Positions 1 through 8,512 of a stretch of 38,073 nt of DNA are shown here, piece after piece. Within the stretch, counting starts at the first letter, position 1; every line of letters starts with the position of its first letter. Below the pieces are notes generated by a model, which worked only from the letters and a program-made list of their open reading frames with translations, was not told the DNA's origin and searched no databases. A program made the position numbers and the translations under genes. Location of the stretch: assembly GCA_903896015.1 (NCBI GenBank), contig CAITWF010000092.1, forward strand, positions 1 to 38,073. The letters run 5' to 3'. The DNA is from an uncultured Opitutia bacterium. Its GTDB lineage: Bacteria; Verrucomicrobiota; Verrucomicrobiia; Opitutales; Opitutaceae.

Positions 1-70
1 AGTGTAATTGCCGCTTTAGCAACGGCTCGGTTGAGTGACTTTCCCCCGATGGTGAGCTTGAAGCACGCAT
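1..70 (-). CDS. Group II intron reverse transcriptase/maturase, N-terminal fragment (partial)
   Basis: An ATG at 70 (minus strand) is preceded by a strong ribosome binding site (GGGAGG, about 5 bases upstream) and opens a frame that stays open to the window edge. It gives 23 residues starting MRASSSPSGE and ending near EPLLKRQLH. Position and Shine-Dalgarno sequence fit the intron-encoded protein, which starts in domain IV of group II introns. No reverse-transcriptase motif is reached before the edge, so the identity comes from context only. If the frame is wrong, the true start would lie further downstream, outside the window. Confidence 0.4.
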   Translation of the reverse strand, partial: MRASSSPSGESHSTEPLLKRQLH

Positions 71-578
71 GCCTACCTCCCCTCGTTTCCGACGAGGCTT
101 CTCGGGATGGGCGGACCAGGTCCTGGTCCTTCCAGCTTCACCACTCTGTCCAGTGGGGCGGTTTCTTCCGTCTGCGACCAATTCAGCCCTTTGCCTGACT
201 CGCGCCAGACTACTATGGCCTCTGCTGACTTCTTCATGCGCAGCTCTCGGCCTTCCGACCTCGATTGCCGCCATCGGCACGCCTGAAGATCTCCCCAGGT
301 ATGACGCACCTGCTTTCACGCTTATGCCTGCCGCATTTACACCCACACCTTCCGTGCAGACTTTGGACTTTAGAGATAGTAGCCTCCTTATCCGGTGTGT
401 TTGCCTGTGCGGTTCTTGTTCATCAGGCCAGCGCTTTGCCCTGGACTTCCTTCCCACCTCGCCTCGCGGCTCGGCAGTTGTCCTTCGGCTAGACCTTCCT
501 TCTGCAAGGCGGTCATCAGACTGACATTCACTTTCGCTCATGTTTCACTGACAAGCAGGTGCGCCCTGCTGGGCGCAC
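1..578 (-). mobile_element. Group II intron, 5' part (ribozyme domains before the reverse transcriptase), cut by window edge
   Basis: Read on the minus strand, the element begins at 578 with GTGCGCCC, which fits the bacterial group II 5' consensus GTGYG. About 500 bases of non-coding, structured-looking sequence follow. At about 300 and 220 it contains two stretches I recognise from group II introns just ahead of their reverse transcriptase: CATACCTGGGGAGATCT and GAAGTCAGCAGAGGCCATAG. A possible reverse-transcriptase start follows at 70. Domain V and the 3' end lie outside the window, so the catalytic triad cannot be checked. The insertion point is directly behind a rho-independent terminator hairpin, which is the typical target of bacterial class C (IIC) introns. 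That class assignment is inference; the group II identity rests on the 5' end and remembered conserved blocks. Confidence 0.72.
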
Positions 579-618
579 TACGAAAAGGCGGCGGATTTCT
601 CCGCCGCCTTTTTCGTAA
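579..618 (-). terminator. Rho-independent terminator of the M14 peptidase gene; target of the group II intron
   Basis: A nearly perfect inverted repeat lies 15 bases behind the peptidase stop codon. On the minus strand it reads GGCGGCGGA, loop GAAA, TCCGCCGCC, then TTTTCGTA. The pairing continues outward through A/T pairs to TACG/CGTA with one bulged base. The intron starts immediately after the last base of this repeat. Confidence 0.8.
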
Positions 619-633
619 ACAAATTTCTTCGCG

Positions 634-3477
634 TTACTCGATCGGTCCTTCCTTCGCGGAGCCGTAGTAGAGGCCGTTGAAGAAGAGCTTGAACGTCGCA
701 TGCGGCGTCGCGCGGAACGTCGGCTCGAACGAGAGCAGGACGATCTTGCCCGCGCCGATCGATCCTTCGGCGGCGATTTTGCCACCGTCGAGATACTGCT
801 GGCCCCACGCCCAACCGCTGTAGAGCGGCGCCTTGCTCGTGAACGACACGATCGGGTTGAGCTTCGGGTTGCCGTTCGGATCGACGTCGAAGACGGGGTT
901 GTTGTCGAAGAAGACGAAGCCCTCGGCCGCCATGCCGTAGGCGAGCGGATTCTTCGGATCGAATTGCGCGTGGAGCACCGAGCCGGGGATGTAGTATTTG
1001 TTGCGGCTGATCGGCTTTTCTTTGCCATCGACGAGCTCAACGAGGTGATCCTTCACCGGCATGCCGAGCGACTGGCCGATCTTCGCGGACGAGCCGAGCG
1101 CAATGAGCGTACCGCCCTGCTCCATGAATGTCTTTAGTGGTGGGACGGTCTTGCGGTTGCTCATTGAGCCGAGCATCGATCGCGCTTCCTCGGGAATCAT
1201 TTCGGGCGGCGGGTTGTATTGGATCGCGCCAGTGCCGGCGAGACCGGTGCCGCCATTGGCCATCAGCCAACGCTCGATCGCAGCGGTCGAGGCCGCGAGG
1301 CGCGAGTTGTCGGCGTAGGTGTCGCTGGGCAGGACGATCACATCGTAGTTGTCTTTAAGATTGCCGGCGTCGAGCACCTGCGGAAACACGACTTCGAACG
1401 GAAACTCATATTGCTCGAGCATCCAGCGGAGCCAGCCCGACGGCATCGAGCCGCCGTAAATGTCCACGAGCCCGATTCGGATCGGTTTCAATTTCATTGC
1501 GGCGCCACTGGGTTTTTGCGCGGCGGCGTAGACGGGCACGCCGAGCGATTTCGCGCCGGCCTCGAGAATCGGCGTGGCCTTCGCTGAGGCCGGCACCCAG
1601 AGCGTGCCGGTGCCGAGCGCGTGACCGTCGATCGTCTGCTCGTCTTTAAGCCAATATACGTCGGCGCCGGCCTTAAGCAGGCGGTTCGTAAGAATGACGG
1701 TGTCGTTGATCTTGTGGCTGACGTAGTAGCCGGCCGGACTGGCCGCGCCGGAGATCGTCGCGGGCAACGGCTTCTCAAGATCGAAGCCGAGTTTCGCGAA
1801 CGGACCGTCGAACCCGTCGAGCACGCGATCGAATTTCACGCCCATCTGCACGGCAGGCGTCCAGCCGGTGATGTCGTAAGGCGCTTTCGGCGGGCCGCCC
1901 GGATAAGTGAAATCGTTCGGATGATCCTGCGCCTCAAACATGTCGAGCACCTCGGCGCGGAACGCCTGCGCAGCTTTCACGACGTAGGAGCCGGCGGGAT
2001 AATTTTTCCCGGCGACGGTGAACGCCGTGGTCGCCTTGTGCACGGTCACGCCCTGCTTGAGGAGCACGTTGACGAACTTCACCGCCGTCGCGAAGTCGTC
2101 CTGATCAGCGGTAATGATGTAGCCGCGCGGGTCGCGCATCGCGGGATCGTGGAGCACTTTTTCGTAGAGCTCGGAGGGCACAGCGTGGCTCGTGAAGAGG
2201 TTCGCAAGCGCCTCGTCGTTCGTCTCGGTGGCCGGTTTGCCGGCGGCGAGGTTGAGCGCCTCGATGCGCTTCGGCGTGACGGTCCACGAGTCGCGGTTGC
2301 CGCGCTCGATCATGTTTCGGCCCATGCGGTAGATGCGCTTGAGGAGCCGCTCGCGATTGCGCGACGCGTAGTCGAGCGCGGCGAAATTCACCTGCGTGTC
2401 GTATTCGATCGACTGCTTGTAGTGCCACGTCTGCGGTCCAATCGGCAGCGGCCAGTCGCCGGTGGGCAGTTGCTTCGCGGGCACAAGTGGAACCTGAATG
2501 GGCGTCGGGCTGCCGATGACTTCGGAGAGGATGCCGATCTGGTTGTGAAAATAAACCGCGGTGCGCATGCCGCCGTTCCACCAGGTCGAGTAGGGCGCGG
2601 CCGAACGCATCGCCGAGCCTGCCATCCCGCGCTCGACAAGGCGGGAGTGCATCGCGGTGCCGAGTTCCTCGACGCCGAGCGGCACGAGCGGATCGAAGTT
2701 GTAGTTGAACGGATCGCGGAACGGCGGGATAAAAATGATCTGACCTTCGGGGCCCGTCTGGTGATGGTTATACATGATCTGCGGAAGCCACTCGATCCAG
2801 AGGACGCGATTCTGGTTAATCGTCTCGGGCATGTTGTTCATGATCGAGTCGCGGTTGTTGTCGTGGCCGACGTATTTGTTGTAAAGCCGCGGGAGGCCGA
2901 CGAACGTGCGGGCCTTTTCGTCGGCGTTGCGCATATACCAATTGGCGACGATTTCGACGCCATCGGGGTTCGCAATCGGGAGGAGCGTGATCACATCGTC
3001 GAGGAAACGCATGGTCTCCTCGTCCGTCTGCGAGATGAGGCGGTAGACGGTTTCGGTGAGCTGCTGGGAATTCACGCTCTCCGAGGAGTGCAGGCCGCCG
3101 TCGATCCAGACGACTGCCTTGCCTTCCTTCGCGAGCTTCGCGGCTTCCTCTTCGCCGATTTCAGCGTGCGCGAGATCGACGGAGATTTTCTTGTAGTGAT
3201 CGAGTTTCGCGAGGTTCGCGGGCGAGGTGACGATCGCCATGTATTGCGGGCGGCCCTCTGCGGTATTGCCGATCGAGACGACCTTCATCCGGTCGGACTC
3301 GGTCTCCCATTTTTTCCACAGCGTGACGATCTGGGTGTAGTTCGCCATGTGGTAGTCGTCGCCAATCGAGAAGCCGATGAGCGCCTTGGGCGGCGTAATT
3401 TTGGGCGGAGCGGCGATCGCGGGAGCGAGCAACAGCGCGGACAGGATCCAAACCGGGAGGAGGGACGTGGTCTTCAT
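634..3477 (-). CDS. Exported M14-family zinc carboxypeptidase
   Basis: A 947-residue secreted metallopeptidase. The frame is open upstream to 3630, but I place the start at the ATG at 3477 because it gives a clean signal peptide (MKTTSLLPVWILSALLLAPA, cleavage near AIA/APP). M14 zinc-binding residues are visible: HSSE (H130, E133), an arginine in NNRD (R209) and a histidine pair in YNHHQ (H238/H239) as candidate third ligand. A long C-terminal part of about 500 residues follows, with a ThuA/amidotransferase-like look (for example the stretch around VDIYGGSMPSGW), as in other large M14 proteins of this kind. It probably trims peptides or peptidoglycan-derived peptides in the periplasm; the substrate is unknown. 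It is transcribed alone, divergently from the asparaginase gene. A weak TTGACT element lies at 3541-3546. Its terminator is followed directly by a group II intron. Confidence 0.85.
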   Translation of the reverse strand: MKTTSLLPVWILSALLLAPAIAAPPKITPPKALIGFSIGDDYHMANYTQIVTLWKKWETESDRMKVVSIGNTAEGRPQYMAIVTSPANLAKLDHYKKISVDLAHAEIGEEEAAKLAKEGKAVVWIDGGLHSSESVNSQQLTETVYRLISQTDEETMRFLDDVITLLPIANPDGVEIVANWYMRNADEKARTFVGLPRLYNKYVGHDNNRDSIMNNMPETINQNRVLWIEWLPQIMYNHHQTGPEGQIIFIPPFRDPFNYNFDPLVPLGVEELGTAMHSRLVERGMAGSAMRSAAPYSTWWNGGMRTAVYFHNQIGILSEVIGSPTPIQVPLVPAKQLPTGDWPLPIGPQTWHYKQSIEYDTQVNFAALDYASRNRERLLKRIYRMGRNMIERGNRDSWTVTPKRIEALNLAAGKPATETNDEALANLFTSHAVPSELYEKVLHDPAMRDPRGYIITADQDDFATAVKFVNVLLKQGVTVHKATTAFTVAGKNYPAGSYVVKAAQAFRAEVLDMFEAQDHPNDFTYPGGPPKAPYDITGWTPAVQMGVKFDRVLDGFDGPFAKLGFDLEKPLPATISGAASPAGYYVSHKINDTVILTNRLLKAGADVYWLKDEQTIDGHALGTGTLWVPASAKATPILEAGAKSLGVPVYAAAQKPSGAAMKLKPIRIGLVDIYGGSMPSGWLRWMLEQYEFPFEVVFPQVLDAGNLKDNYDVIVLPSDTYADNSRLAASTAAIERWLMANGGTGLAGTGAIQYNPPPEMIPEEARSMLGSMSNRKTVPPLKTFMEQGGTLIALGSSAKIGQSLGMPVKDHLVELVDGKEKPISRNKYYIPGSVLHAQFDPKNPLAYGMAAEGFVFFDNNPVFDVDPNGNPKLNPIVSFTSKAPLYSGWAWGQQYLDGGKIAAEGSIGAGKIVLLSFEPTFRATPHATFKLFFNGLYYGSAKEGPIE

Positions 3478-3657
3478 GCGATTAACGCCCCCGGTGATCC
3501 GGGTCGGCGTCGTGCCTTGGAGTAAGCTCGAATCAGGCCGAGTCAATCGGTGCGGTGCGCCGCACGCAGACGGTAGCGGCGGCAGGTCGGCGACGGCCGA
3601 AATCTTATGAACCATATTTGACCGCGACAACCGCGCCCGCGGGCTTAGCGTCTGCGC

Positions 3658-4665
3658 ATGGCCCGAAACGTTTTATCCGCGTTACCCCGCGTCCGCATCC
3701 TCGCTACCGGCGGCACGATTGCGGGCGCGCAGGTGAAGGGCGAGCGCGGCTACCGGGCTGCGGCGTTTTCCGCCGAGACGCTCATCGCCGCGGTGCCGCA
3801 ACTCGGCGAACTCGCGCGGCTCGAGGTCGAGCAAGTCGCCGCGATCGGTTCGCAGGACATGGACGAGTCGACGTGGCGCCAACTCGCCGTGCGCACCGCC
3901 GCCGCCCTCGCCGACAGAACGATCGCGGGCGTCGTCATCACGCATGGCACCGACACGATGGAAGAGACAGCGTTTTTCCTGAATCTTGTCGTGCGCTCCG
4001 CCAAACCCATCGTGCTCGTCGGCGCGATGCGGCCAGCCACTGCGATCAGCGCGGACGGGCCGATGAATCTCTACAACGCGGTCGCCGTCGCTGCTCACGC
4101 CGAGGCGCGCGGTCGCGGCGTGCTCGTCGTCGCCAACGACGAGATCCATTTCGCCCGCGAAATCGCGAAGACCAACACCACGCAGGTCGGCACGTTTGCG
4201 AGCGGACACCGCGGGCTCGCCGGTTTGGTCAACGCCGGCCGCAGCCATTTCTACGCCGCGCCCGTGCGCCGGCATACACGCGCGAGTGAATTTTCGCGGG
4301 CAAAGATTTCCGCGCTGCCGCGCGTCGACATCGTCTACGCGCACGCCGGGATGGGCCGTGAATTGATCGATGCCGCGGTGAAAGCCGGCGCGTGCGGGCT
4401 CGTGCTCGCGGGCGTGGGCGACGGCAATCTCTGCGCCCTCGCGCTCGCCGCGTGCGCCCAGGCCGCGCAGCGCGGCGTCGCGATCGTGCGCAGTTCGCGC
4501 ACCGGCGGCGGCGTCGTCGAGCGCAACATCGAGATCGACGACGATCGGCACGGCTTCATCGTCGCCGACGAGTTGAACCCGCAGAAAGCGCGCGTGCTGC
4601 TCATGCTCGGGCTGACCCGCTCGCGCGATCCGGCGGTGTTGCAGAAATTGTTCTTCGCCTACTGA
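3658..4665 (+). CDS. L-asparaginase (type II-like fold, apparently cytoplasmic)
   Basis: 335 residues, the usual length for bacterial asparaginases, hydrolysing L-asparagine to aspartate and ammonia. The first active-site motif TGGTIAG is at residues 17-23 with nucleophile T20. The second motif HGTDT is at 96-100. The conserved AMRPATAISADGPMNLYNA and AKTNTT blocks follow. These features are of the AnsB/AnsA superfamily. No signal peptide is visible, unlike periplasmic AnsB, so a cytoplasmic enzyme is likely. There is no clear Shine-Dalgarno sequence before ATG 3658. A TTGACC element at 3618 could be a -35 box, but the matching -10 is poor. The hydrogenase operon begins 181 bases downstream and is not obviously related in function. 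Confidence 0.88.
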   Translation: MARNVLSALPRVRILATGGTIAGAQVKGERGYRAAAFSAETLIAAVPQLGELARLEVEQVAAIGSQDMDESTWRQLAVRTAAALADRTIAGVVITHGTDTMEETAFFLNLVVRSAKPIVLVGAMRPATAISADGPMNLYNAVAVAAHAEARGRGVLVVANDEIHFAREIAKTNTTQVGTFASGHRGLAGLVNAGRSHFYAAPVRRHTRASEFSRAKISALPRVDIVYAHAGMGRELIDAAVKAGACGLVLAGVGDGNLCALALAACAQAAQRGVAIVRSSRTGGGVVERNIEIDDDRHGFIVADELNPQKARVLLMLGLTRSRDPAVLQKLFFAY

Positions 4666-4760
4666 GCGGCCCGCATTTTTTGCGCTGCACAAAACGCGGC
4701 ACATTCGCCAACGCGCGCCGAGCCCGCTGTGGTCGTTGCAGGCATACTCGTGGCACTGCC

Positions 4761-4847
4761 ATGAAAACGGCCATTGTTCGGGCGCGAGTCAGCCGCACCG
4801 CCGCGTGTGGGCCGCGCCGGGCTTTTTTCCGGTGGGAGGCCGCGTGA
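4761..4847 (+). CDS. Possible 28-residue leader peptide overlapping the hoxE start
   Basis: ATG at 4761 opens a 28-codon frame (MKTAIVRARV...) whose TGA stop overlaps the hoxE ATG as TGATG, a standard arrangement for translational coupling. It is arginine-rich, unlike any protein I know. A T-run follows a GC-rich stretch at 4818-4836, inside this frame. It has no good ribosome binding site of its own. It may be a translated leader or simply chance in GC-rich DNA. Confidence 0.22.
   Translation: MKTAIVRARVSRTAACGPRRAFFRWEAA
4834..4839 (+). promoter_or_regulatory. Ribosome binding site of hoxE
   Basis: GGGAGG lies 7 bases ahead of the ATG at 4847. This decides the hoxE start: the frame is open upstream to 4736, but only 4847 has such a site and gives the usual HoxE length. 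Confidence 0.7.
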
Positions 4848-5368
4848 TGAACACCACCCTTGCACCCTCGAAACCGTCCGCCGCCACCCGCGTCTCCCGG
4901 CAGATTGCCGGGGACAAGCGCTTCAAAATTCTCGAGGTGCACATCAAGAAATTCCAGCACCGGCAGGATGCGCTCATCGAGGTGCTGCACAAGGCGCAGG
5001 AGTTGTTCGGTTACCTCGACGACGACGTGCTGCGCTTCGTCGCGTGGCAGTTGAAGCTACCGGCGAGCCGCGTCTACGGCGTGGCAACCTTCTATCACTT
5101 CTTCACGCTTAAGCCGCAGGGCCAGCACACGTGCGTCGTCTGCCTCGGCACCGCGTGCTACGTAAAGGGCGCCGACAAGATCCTCGCCGCCGTGCAGGAA
5201 CGCACGCACATAGCTGCCGGCGAGACGACGCCCGACAACAAACTCTCGCTGCTCACCGCGCGCTGCATCGGCGCCTGCGGCATCGCGCCCGCGGTCGTCT
5301 ACGACGGCAAGGTCGCCCCGAAGCAAACCCCCGCCGAGGCACTGCGTCACCTCAACGAGTGGAATTGA
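4847..5368 (+). CDS. hoxE: Bidirectional [NiFe]-hydrogenase, HoxE diaphorase subunit (NuoE-like)
   Basis: 173 residues of the NuoE/HoxE thioredoxin-like ferredoxin family. It carries one [2Fe-2S] cluster, with ligands visible as C99-x4-C104 and C140-x3-C144. In the pentameric hydrogenase HoxE sits with HoxF and HoxU in the diaphorase module and helps pass electrons between NAD(P)H or ferredoxin and the hydrogenase core. The short N-terminal extension is followed by the helical region KILEVHIKKFQHRQDALIEVL that is typical of NuoE. First structural gene of the hox operon; the next gene starts 3 bases behind its stop. Confidence 0.9.
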   Translation: MNTTLAPSKPSAATRVSRQIAGDKRFKILEVHIKKFQHRQDALIEVLHKAQELFGYLDDDVLRFVAWQLKLPASRVYGVATFYHFFTLKPQGQHTCVVCLGTACYVKGADKILAAVQERTHIAAGETTPDNKLSLLTARCIGACGIAPAVVYDGKVAPKQTPAEALRHLNEWN

Positions 5369-5371
5369 GCC

Positions 5372-5563
5372 ATGCAACCGATGCTCGCTGAAATTTCCTA
5401 CCGCGCGGCCGACGGCGGCGCCGTGCTCGGCTCGGTCATCGCCGTCGTGTGCTCGTGGCAGCGCAATCGCTCGATTCTGTGGGCCATTCTCCACGGCATC
5501 TGTTCGTGGTTCTACGTGATCTATTTCGCGCTCACGCGACGCGGTGACGAACGGAAATCTTAA
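5372..5563 (+). CDS. Small membrane protein of unknown function inside the hox operon
   Basis: 63 residues starting 3 bases behind hoxE and ending 20 bases before hoxF, so almost certainly co-transcribed. It has two hydrophobic segments (about residues 16-28, [13 protein letters not shown], and 35-53, [19 protein letters not shown]) separated by a short basic turn QRNRS. It ends in a charged tail (TRRGDERKS). I do not recognise the family. Position and two-helix form suggest a membrane anchor or docking partner for the otherwise soluble Hox complex; that is inference. An alternative start at the ATG at 5381 would remove three residues. Confidence 0.7.
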   Translation: MQPMLAEISYRAADGGAVLGSVIAVVCSWQRNRSILWAILHGICSWFYVIYFALTRRGDERKS

Positions 5564-5583
5564 TCCTTTTCTTTTCAAGCCCC

Positions 5584-7218
5584 ATGCAACTGGACGACCT
5601 CCAAACCATCGCGGAAAAACACCAGGCCTCGCGCAAGAAATTCTGCCTGCGCACCTGCATGTCGGCCGGCTGCATGTCATCGCAAGCCGACGTGATTAAA
5701 AAAAATCTCGAGAGTGAGGTAAAGACGCAGGGACTCGAGGCCGACGTTGAAGTTCGTCGCGTTGGCTGCATGGGTTTCTGTGGACAGGGTCCGCTCGTGG
5801 GCGTGGACGGCCACGCGCAGGACGGCGAGCTCTTCGAACACGTAAAACCCGAGGATGCGCCCGCGGTCGTCCGCTCGCTGACGGGCGGCGAGTGCGCCCT
5901 CGAACGCGGTGATCCGCACCATCCGTTTTTTGCGAAACAACTCCGAATCGTGCGCGCCAACGGCGGCATCATCGATCCGGAGCGCATCGAAGACTACATT
6001 GCCGCGGGCGGCTACGTTGCCCTGCACAACGCGCTCACCGAACTAACGCCTGCGCAAGTCATCGAGCAAATCACGCGCAGCGGATTGCGCGGTCGCGGCG
6101 GCGCGGGTTTCCCGACCGGACTCAAATGGAGCACAGTCGCCAAATCGCCCGGCGCAAAAAAATACATCGTGTGCAATGGCGATGAGGGCGACCCGGGTGC
6201 ATTCATGGATCGCAGCATCCTCGAAAGCGATCCGCACCTCGTGCTCGAGGGCATGGCCATCGCAGCCCACGCCGTCGGCGCGGATCAGGGCTTCCTTTAC
6301 GTGCGCGCCGAATACCCACTCGCGATCAGCCGACTCAACCTCGCGATCAAACAGGCCAAGGCGCTCGGCCTCCTCGGCGGCGCGATCTTCGAGTCACCGT
6401 TCACCTTCAACATCGACATCCGCATTGGTGCGGGCGCGTTCGTGTGCGGCGAGGAGACCGCGCTCATGGCGTCCGTCGAAGGTAAGCGTGGCACGCCGCG
6501 ACCCCGGCCGCCATTCCCCGCGGAGAGCGGGCTGTGGGGTTGCCCGACCCTCATCAACAACGTCGAAACTTTCGCGAACATCGCGCCGATCCTGAATCGC
6601 GGCGCCGACTGGTATGCGAGTCTTGGCACTGAAAAAAGCAAAGGCACGAAGGTCTTCGCGCTCACCGGAAAAATCCAGAACAACGGCCTGATCGAGGTGC
6701 CCATGGGTATACCGCTCCGCCAGATCGTCGAGGAGATGGGCGGCGGCGCGCCCGATGGCGGCTCGATCAAAGCGGTGCAGACCGGCGGCCCATCAGGCGG
6801 GTGCATCCCCGCGCAGCATCTCGACACGCCCGTCGACTACGAGTCGCTCGTGAAGCTCGGATCGATCATGGGCTCGGGCGGTATGGTCGTCATGGACGAC
6901 AAGACCAACATGGTCGAAATCGCGAAATTCTACATGGAGTTTTGCATGGATGAGTCGTGCGGGAAATGCATCCCCTGCCGGACTGGTACCGTGCAGATGT
7001 TTCGGTTGCTTGAGAAAATCACCGCCAGGCAGGCCACCGCTGCCGACCTCGCGAAACTCGAAGAGCTGTGCGACATGGTCCGCGCCACGAGCCTCTGCGG
7101 CCTCGGTCAAACCGCGCCCAATCCCGTGCTGAGCACGCTGCGTTTCTTCCGCCACGAATACGAGGAGCTGCTCCAGTCCGACGCGCACGCCGCGCCGCCA
7201 CCCGCCACTCCGGCCTAA
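5584..7218 (+). CDS. hoxF: Bidirectional [NiFe]-hydrogenase, HoxF diaphorase subunit (NuoF-like)
   Basis: 544 residues. The N-terminal ~120 residues form a [2Fe-2S] thioredoxin-like domain (cysteines at 21, 25, 30, and C62/C66 in [10 protein letters not shown]). The NuoF core follows with the Gly-rich NADH/FMN site ([16 protein letters not shown]), the [12 protein letters not shown] block and an SLBB region. The [4Fe-4S] cluster ligands near the C-terminus are C459, C462, C465 ([11 protein letters not shown]) and C505 (SLCGLGQ). This is the flavin subunit that exchanges electrons with NAD(H) or NADP(H). A proline/alanine tail ends the protein. Length and domain order match HoxF of group 3d hydrogenases. 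Confidence 0.93.
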   Translation: MQLDDLQTIAEKHQASRKKFCLRTCMSAGCMSSQADVIKKNLESEVKTQGLEADVEVRRVGCMGFCGQGPLVGVDGHAQDGELFEHVKPEDAPAVVRSLTGGECALERGDPHHPFFAKQLRIVRANGGIIDPERIEDYIAAGGYVALHNALTELTPAQVIEQITRSGLRGRGGAGFPTGLKWSTVAKSPGAKKYIVCNGDEGDPGAFMDRSILESDPHLVLEGMAIAAHAVGADQGFLYVRAEYPLAISRLNLAIKQAKALGLLGGAIFESPFTFNIDIRIGAGAFVCGEETALMASVEGKRGTPRPRPPFPAESGLWGCPTLINNVETFANIAPILNRGADWYASLGTEKSKGTKVFALTGKIQNNGLIEVPMGIPLRQIVEEMGGGAPDGGSIKAVQTGGPSGGCIPAQHLDTPVDYESLVKLGSIMGSGGMVVMDDKTNMVEIAKFYMEFCMDESCGKCIPCRTGTVQMFRLLEKITARQATAADLAKLEELCDMVRATSLCGLGQTAPNPVLSTLRFFRHEYEELLQSDAHAAPPPATPA

Positions 7219-7230
7219 CCCACTGCCACC

Positions 7231-7947
7231 ATGGGCGCCAAAACTCTCATCATCGACGGTCAGACCGTCAGCGCGGAAAACCACGTCACGATCCTCCAGG
7301 CCGCGACTGACAACGGCATCACGATCCCGACGCTCTGCCATCTCGATGGTGTCTACGACGTCGGCGCGTGCCGGCTTTGCCTCGTCGAAGTGAAGGGATC
7401 GACGAAGCTTTTTTCTGCGTGCACCACGCGCGTTTACGAGGGCATGGAGGTGACGACGCAGAGCGAGCGTCTGAAAAAATACCGCCGCATGACGATCGAG
7501 TTGCTCTTCGCCGAGCGCAACCACGTGTGCGCGGTGTGCGTAGCCAACGGCCACTGCGAACTCCAGGCGCTCGCCACGTCGCTTGGCATGGACCACGTGC
7601 GCTACGACTACTGCTTCCCCAAGTGGGGCATGGATCTCACGCACCCGTTCCTCGGAATGGACGACAACCGCTGCATCCTCTGCACGCGCTGCGTGCGGGC
7701 GTGCTGGCACATCGAGGGAGCGGGCACGAAGAATGTCGCCGGCCGCGGCAGCAAATCCCACATCATCTCCGATCTCAACGAACCGTGGGGCGATTCGGAG
7801 ACCTGCACCTCGTGCGCGAAGTGCCTGCTGTCCTGCCCCACCGGCGCGCTCTTTCACAAGGGCGACACCGTCGGCGAGAGCGAACGCGACCGCTCGAAGC
7901 TCGGCTACATCGTCAACGCCCGGGAGAAACAACAATGGATCGTCTAA
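7231..7947 (+). CDS. hoxU: Bidirectional [NiFe]-hydrogenase, HoxU diaphorase subunit (NuoG N-terminus-like)
   Basis: 238 residues, the usual HoxU size. It carries the iron-sulfur chain linking HoxF to the hydrogenase core. Visible in order: plant-type [2Fe-2S] (C36, C47, C50, C64), the His/Cys [4Fe-4S] site (H98, C100 or C103, C109) and a ferredoxin-like pair (C148, C151, C154, C158 and C192, C195, C198, C202). The start at 7231 lies 12 bases behind hoxF. The end overlaps hoxY by 13 bases, so the two are probably translationally coupled. Confidence 0.92.
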   Translation: MGAKTLIIDGQTVSAENHVTILQAATDNGITIPTLCHLDGVYDVGACRLCLVEVKGSTKLFSACTTRVYEGMEVTTQSERLKKYRRMTIELLFAERNHVCAVCVANGHCELQALATSLGMDHVRYDYCFPKWGMDLTHPFLGMDDNRCILCTRCVRACWHIEGAGTKNVAGRGSKSHIISDLNEPWGDSETCTSCAKCLLSCPTGALFHKGDTVGESERDRSKLGYIVNAREKQQWIV

Positions 7948-8483
7948 AAGTAGCCACCGTCTGGCTCGGCGGCTGCGCCGGCTGCCACATGTCGTTTCTC
8001 GATCTCGACGAGTTCCTCTTCGACGTCGCCGCGCAGATCGACCTCGTCTACTCGCCGATCGTCGATTGCAAGGAATACCCGGAACACGTCGATCTCTGCT
8101 TGATCGAGGGTGCGGTGTGCAACGAGGACAACCTTGAGCTCCTTCATAAAATCCGCGCACGCACGAAGACGATCGTTTCGTTTGGCGACTGCGCCGTCAC
8201 CGGCAACGTCCCCGCGATCCGCAACCAGCTCGGGCGCGACAATACCACCAACGTCCTCCAGTGTGCCTACGTCGAAAATGCGCAGGAGAACCGCCGCGTG
8301 CCAGACGCCACCGGCATCGTGCCCACGCTGCTGCCGCTCGTCCGCCCCGTGCACGAGCTCGTGCGCGTGGAGTATTTTCTTCCCGGCTGCCCGCCGCCGG
8401 CCGATCGCATCAAGGCCGTGCTCGTCGAACTGCTCGCCGGCCGAGCGCCTGCGCTCACCGGCGCCAACCTGAAATTCGGCTAA
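7935..8483 (+). CDS. hoxY: Bidirectional [NiFe]-hydrogenase small subunit HoxY
   Basis: 182 residues. The start at ATG 7935 overlaps the hoxU end by 13 bases and gives the standard N-terminus [20 protein letters not shown]. The frame is open further upstream, but that part is antisense-like noise within hoxU. Ligands of the single proximal [4Fe-4S] cluster are visible as C14 and C17 (GGCAGC), the cysteine of FGDCAVTGN and the cysteine of LPGCPPPAD. The short form without medial and distal clusters is the mark of soluble group 3 hydrogenases. It pairs with HoxH to form the hydrogen-activating core. Confidence 0.92.
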   Translation: MDRLKVATVWLGGCAGCHMSFLDLDEFLFDVAAQIDLVYSPIVDCKEYPEHVDLCLIEGAVCNEDNLELLHKIRARTKTIVSFGDCAVTGNVPAIRNQLGRDNTTNVLQCAYVENAQENRRVPDATGIVPTLLPLVRPVHELVRVEYFLPGCPPPADRIKAVLVELLAGRAPALTGANLKFG

Positions 8484-8512
8484 ACCCCGCGCCGCCTAAC
8501 GAAAGCACCTGC

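Noticed and set aside
73-309. 78-codon minus-strand frame starting GTG 309 inside the intron
   Set aside because: Covers structured intron RNA including the conserved block before the reverse transcriptase; the start with a good ribosome binding site is the next frame at 70.
69-524. 151-codon plus-strand frame over the left edge
   Set aside because: It is the antisense of the group II intron ribozyme region. The same kind of frame is often seen opposite such introns; no protein features.
1621-3525. 634-codon plus-strand frame opposite the M14 peptidase
   Set aside because: Antisense shadow in GC-rich DNA, charged and arginine-rich without domains; the minus strand has a signal peptide and zinc ligands.
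4741-4775. Sigma-54 promoter ahead of hoxE (TGGCACTGCCA)
   Set aside because: The -24 half is present, but there is no GC ten bases downstream of the GG; the sequence is a short palindrome instead.
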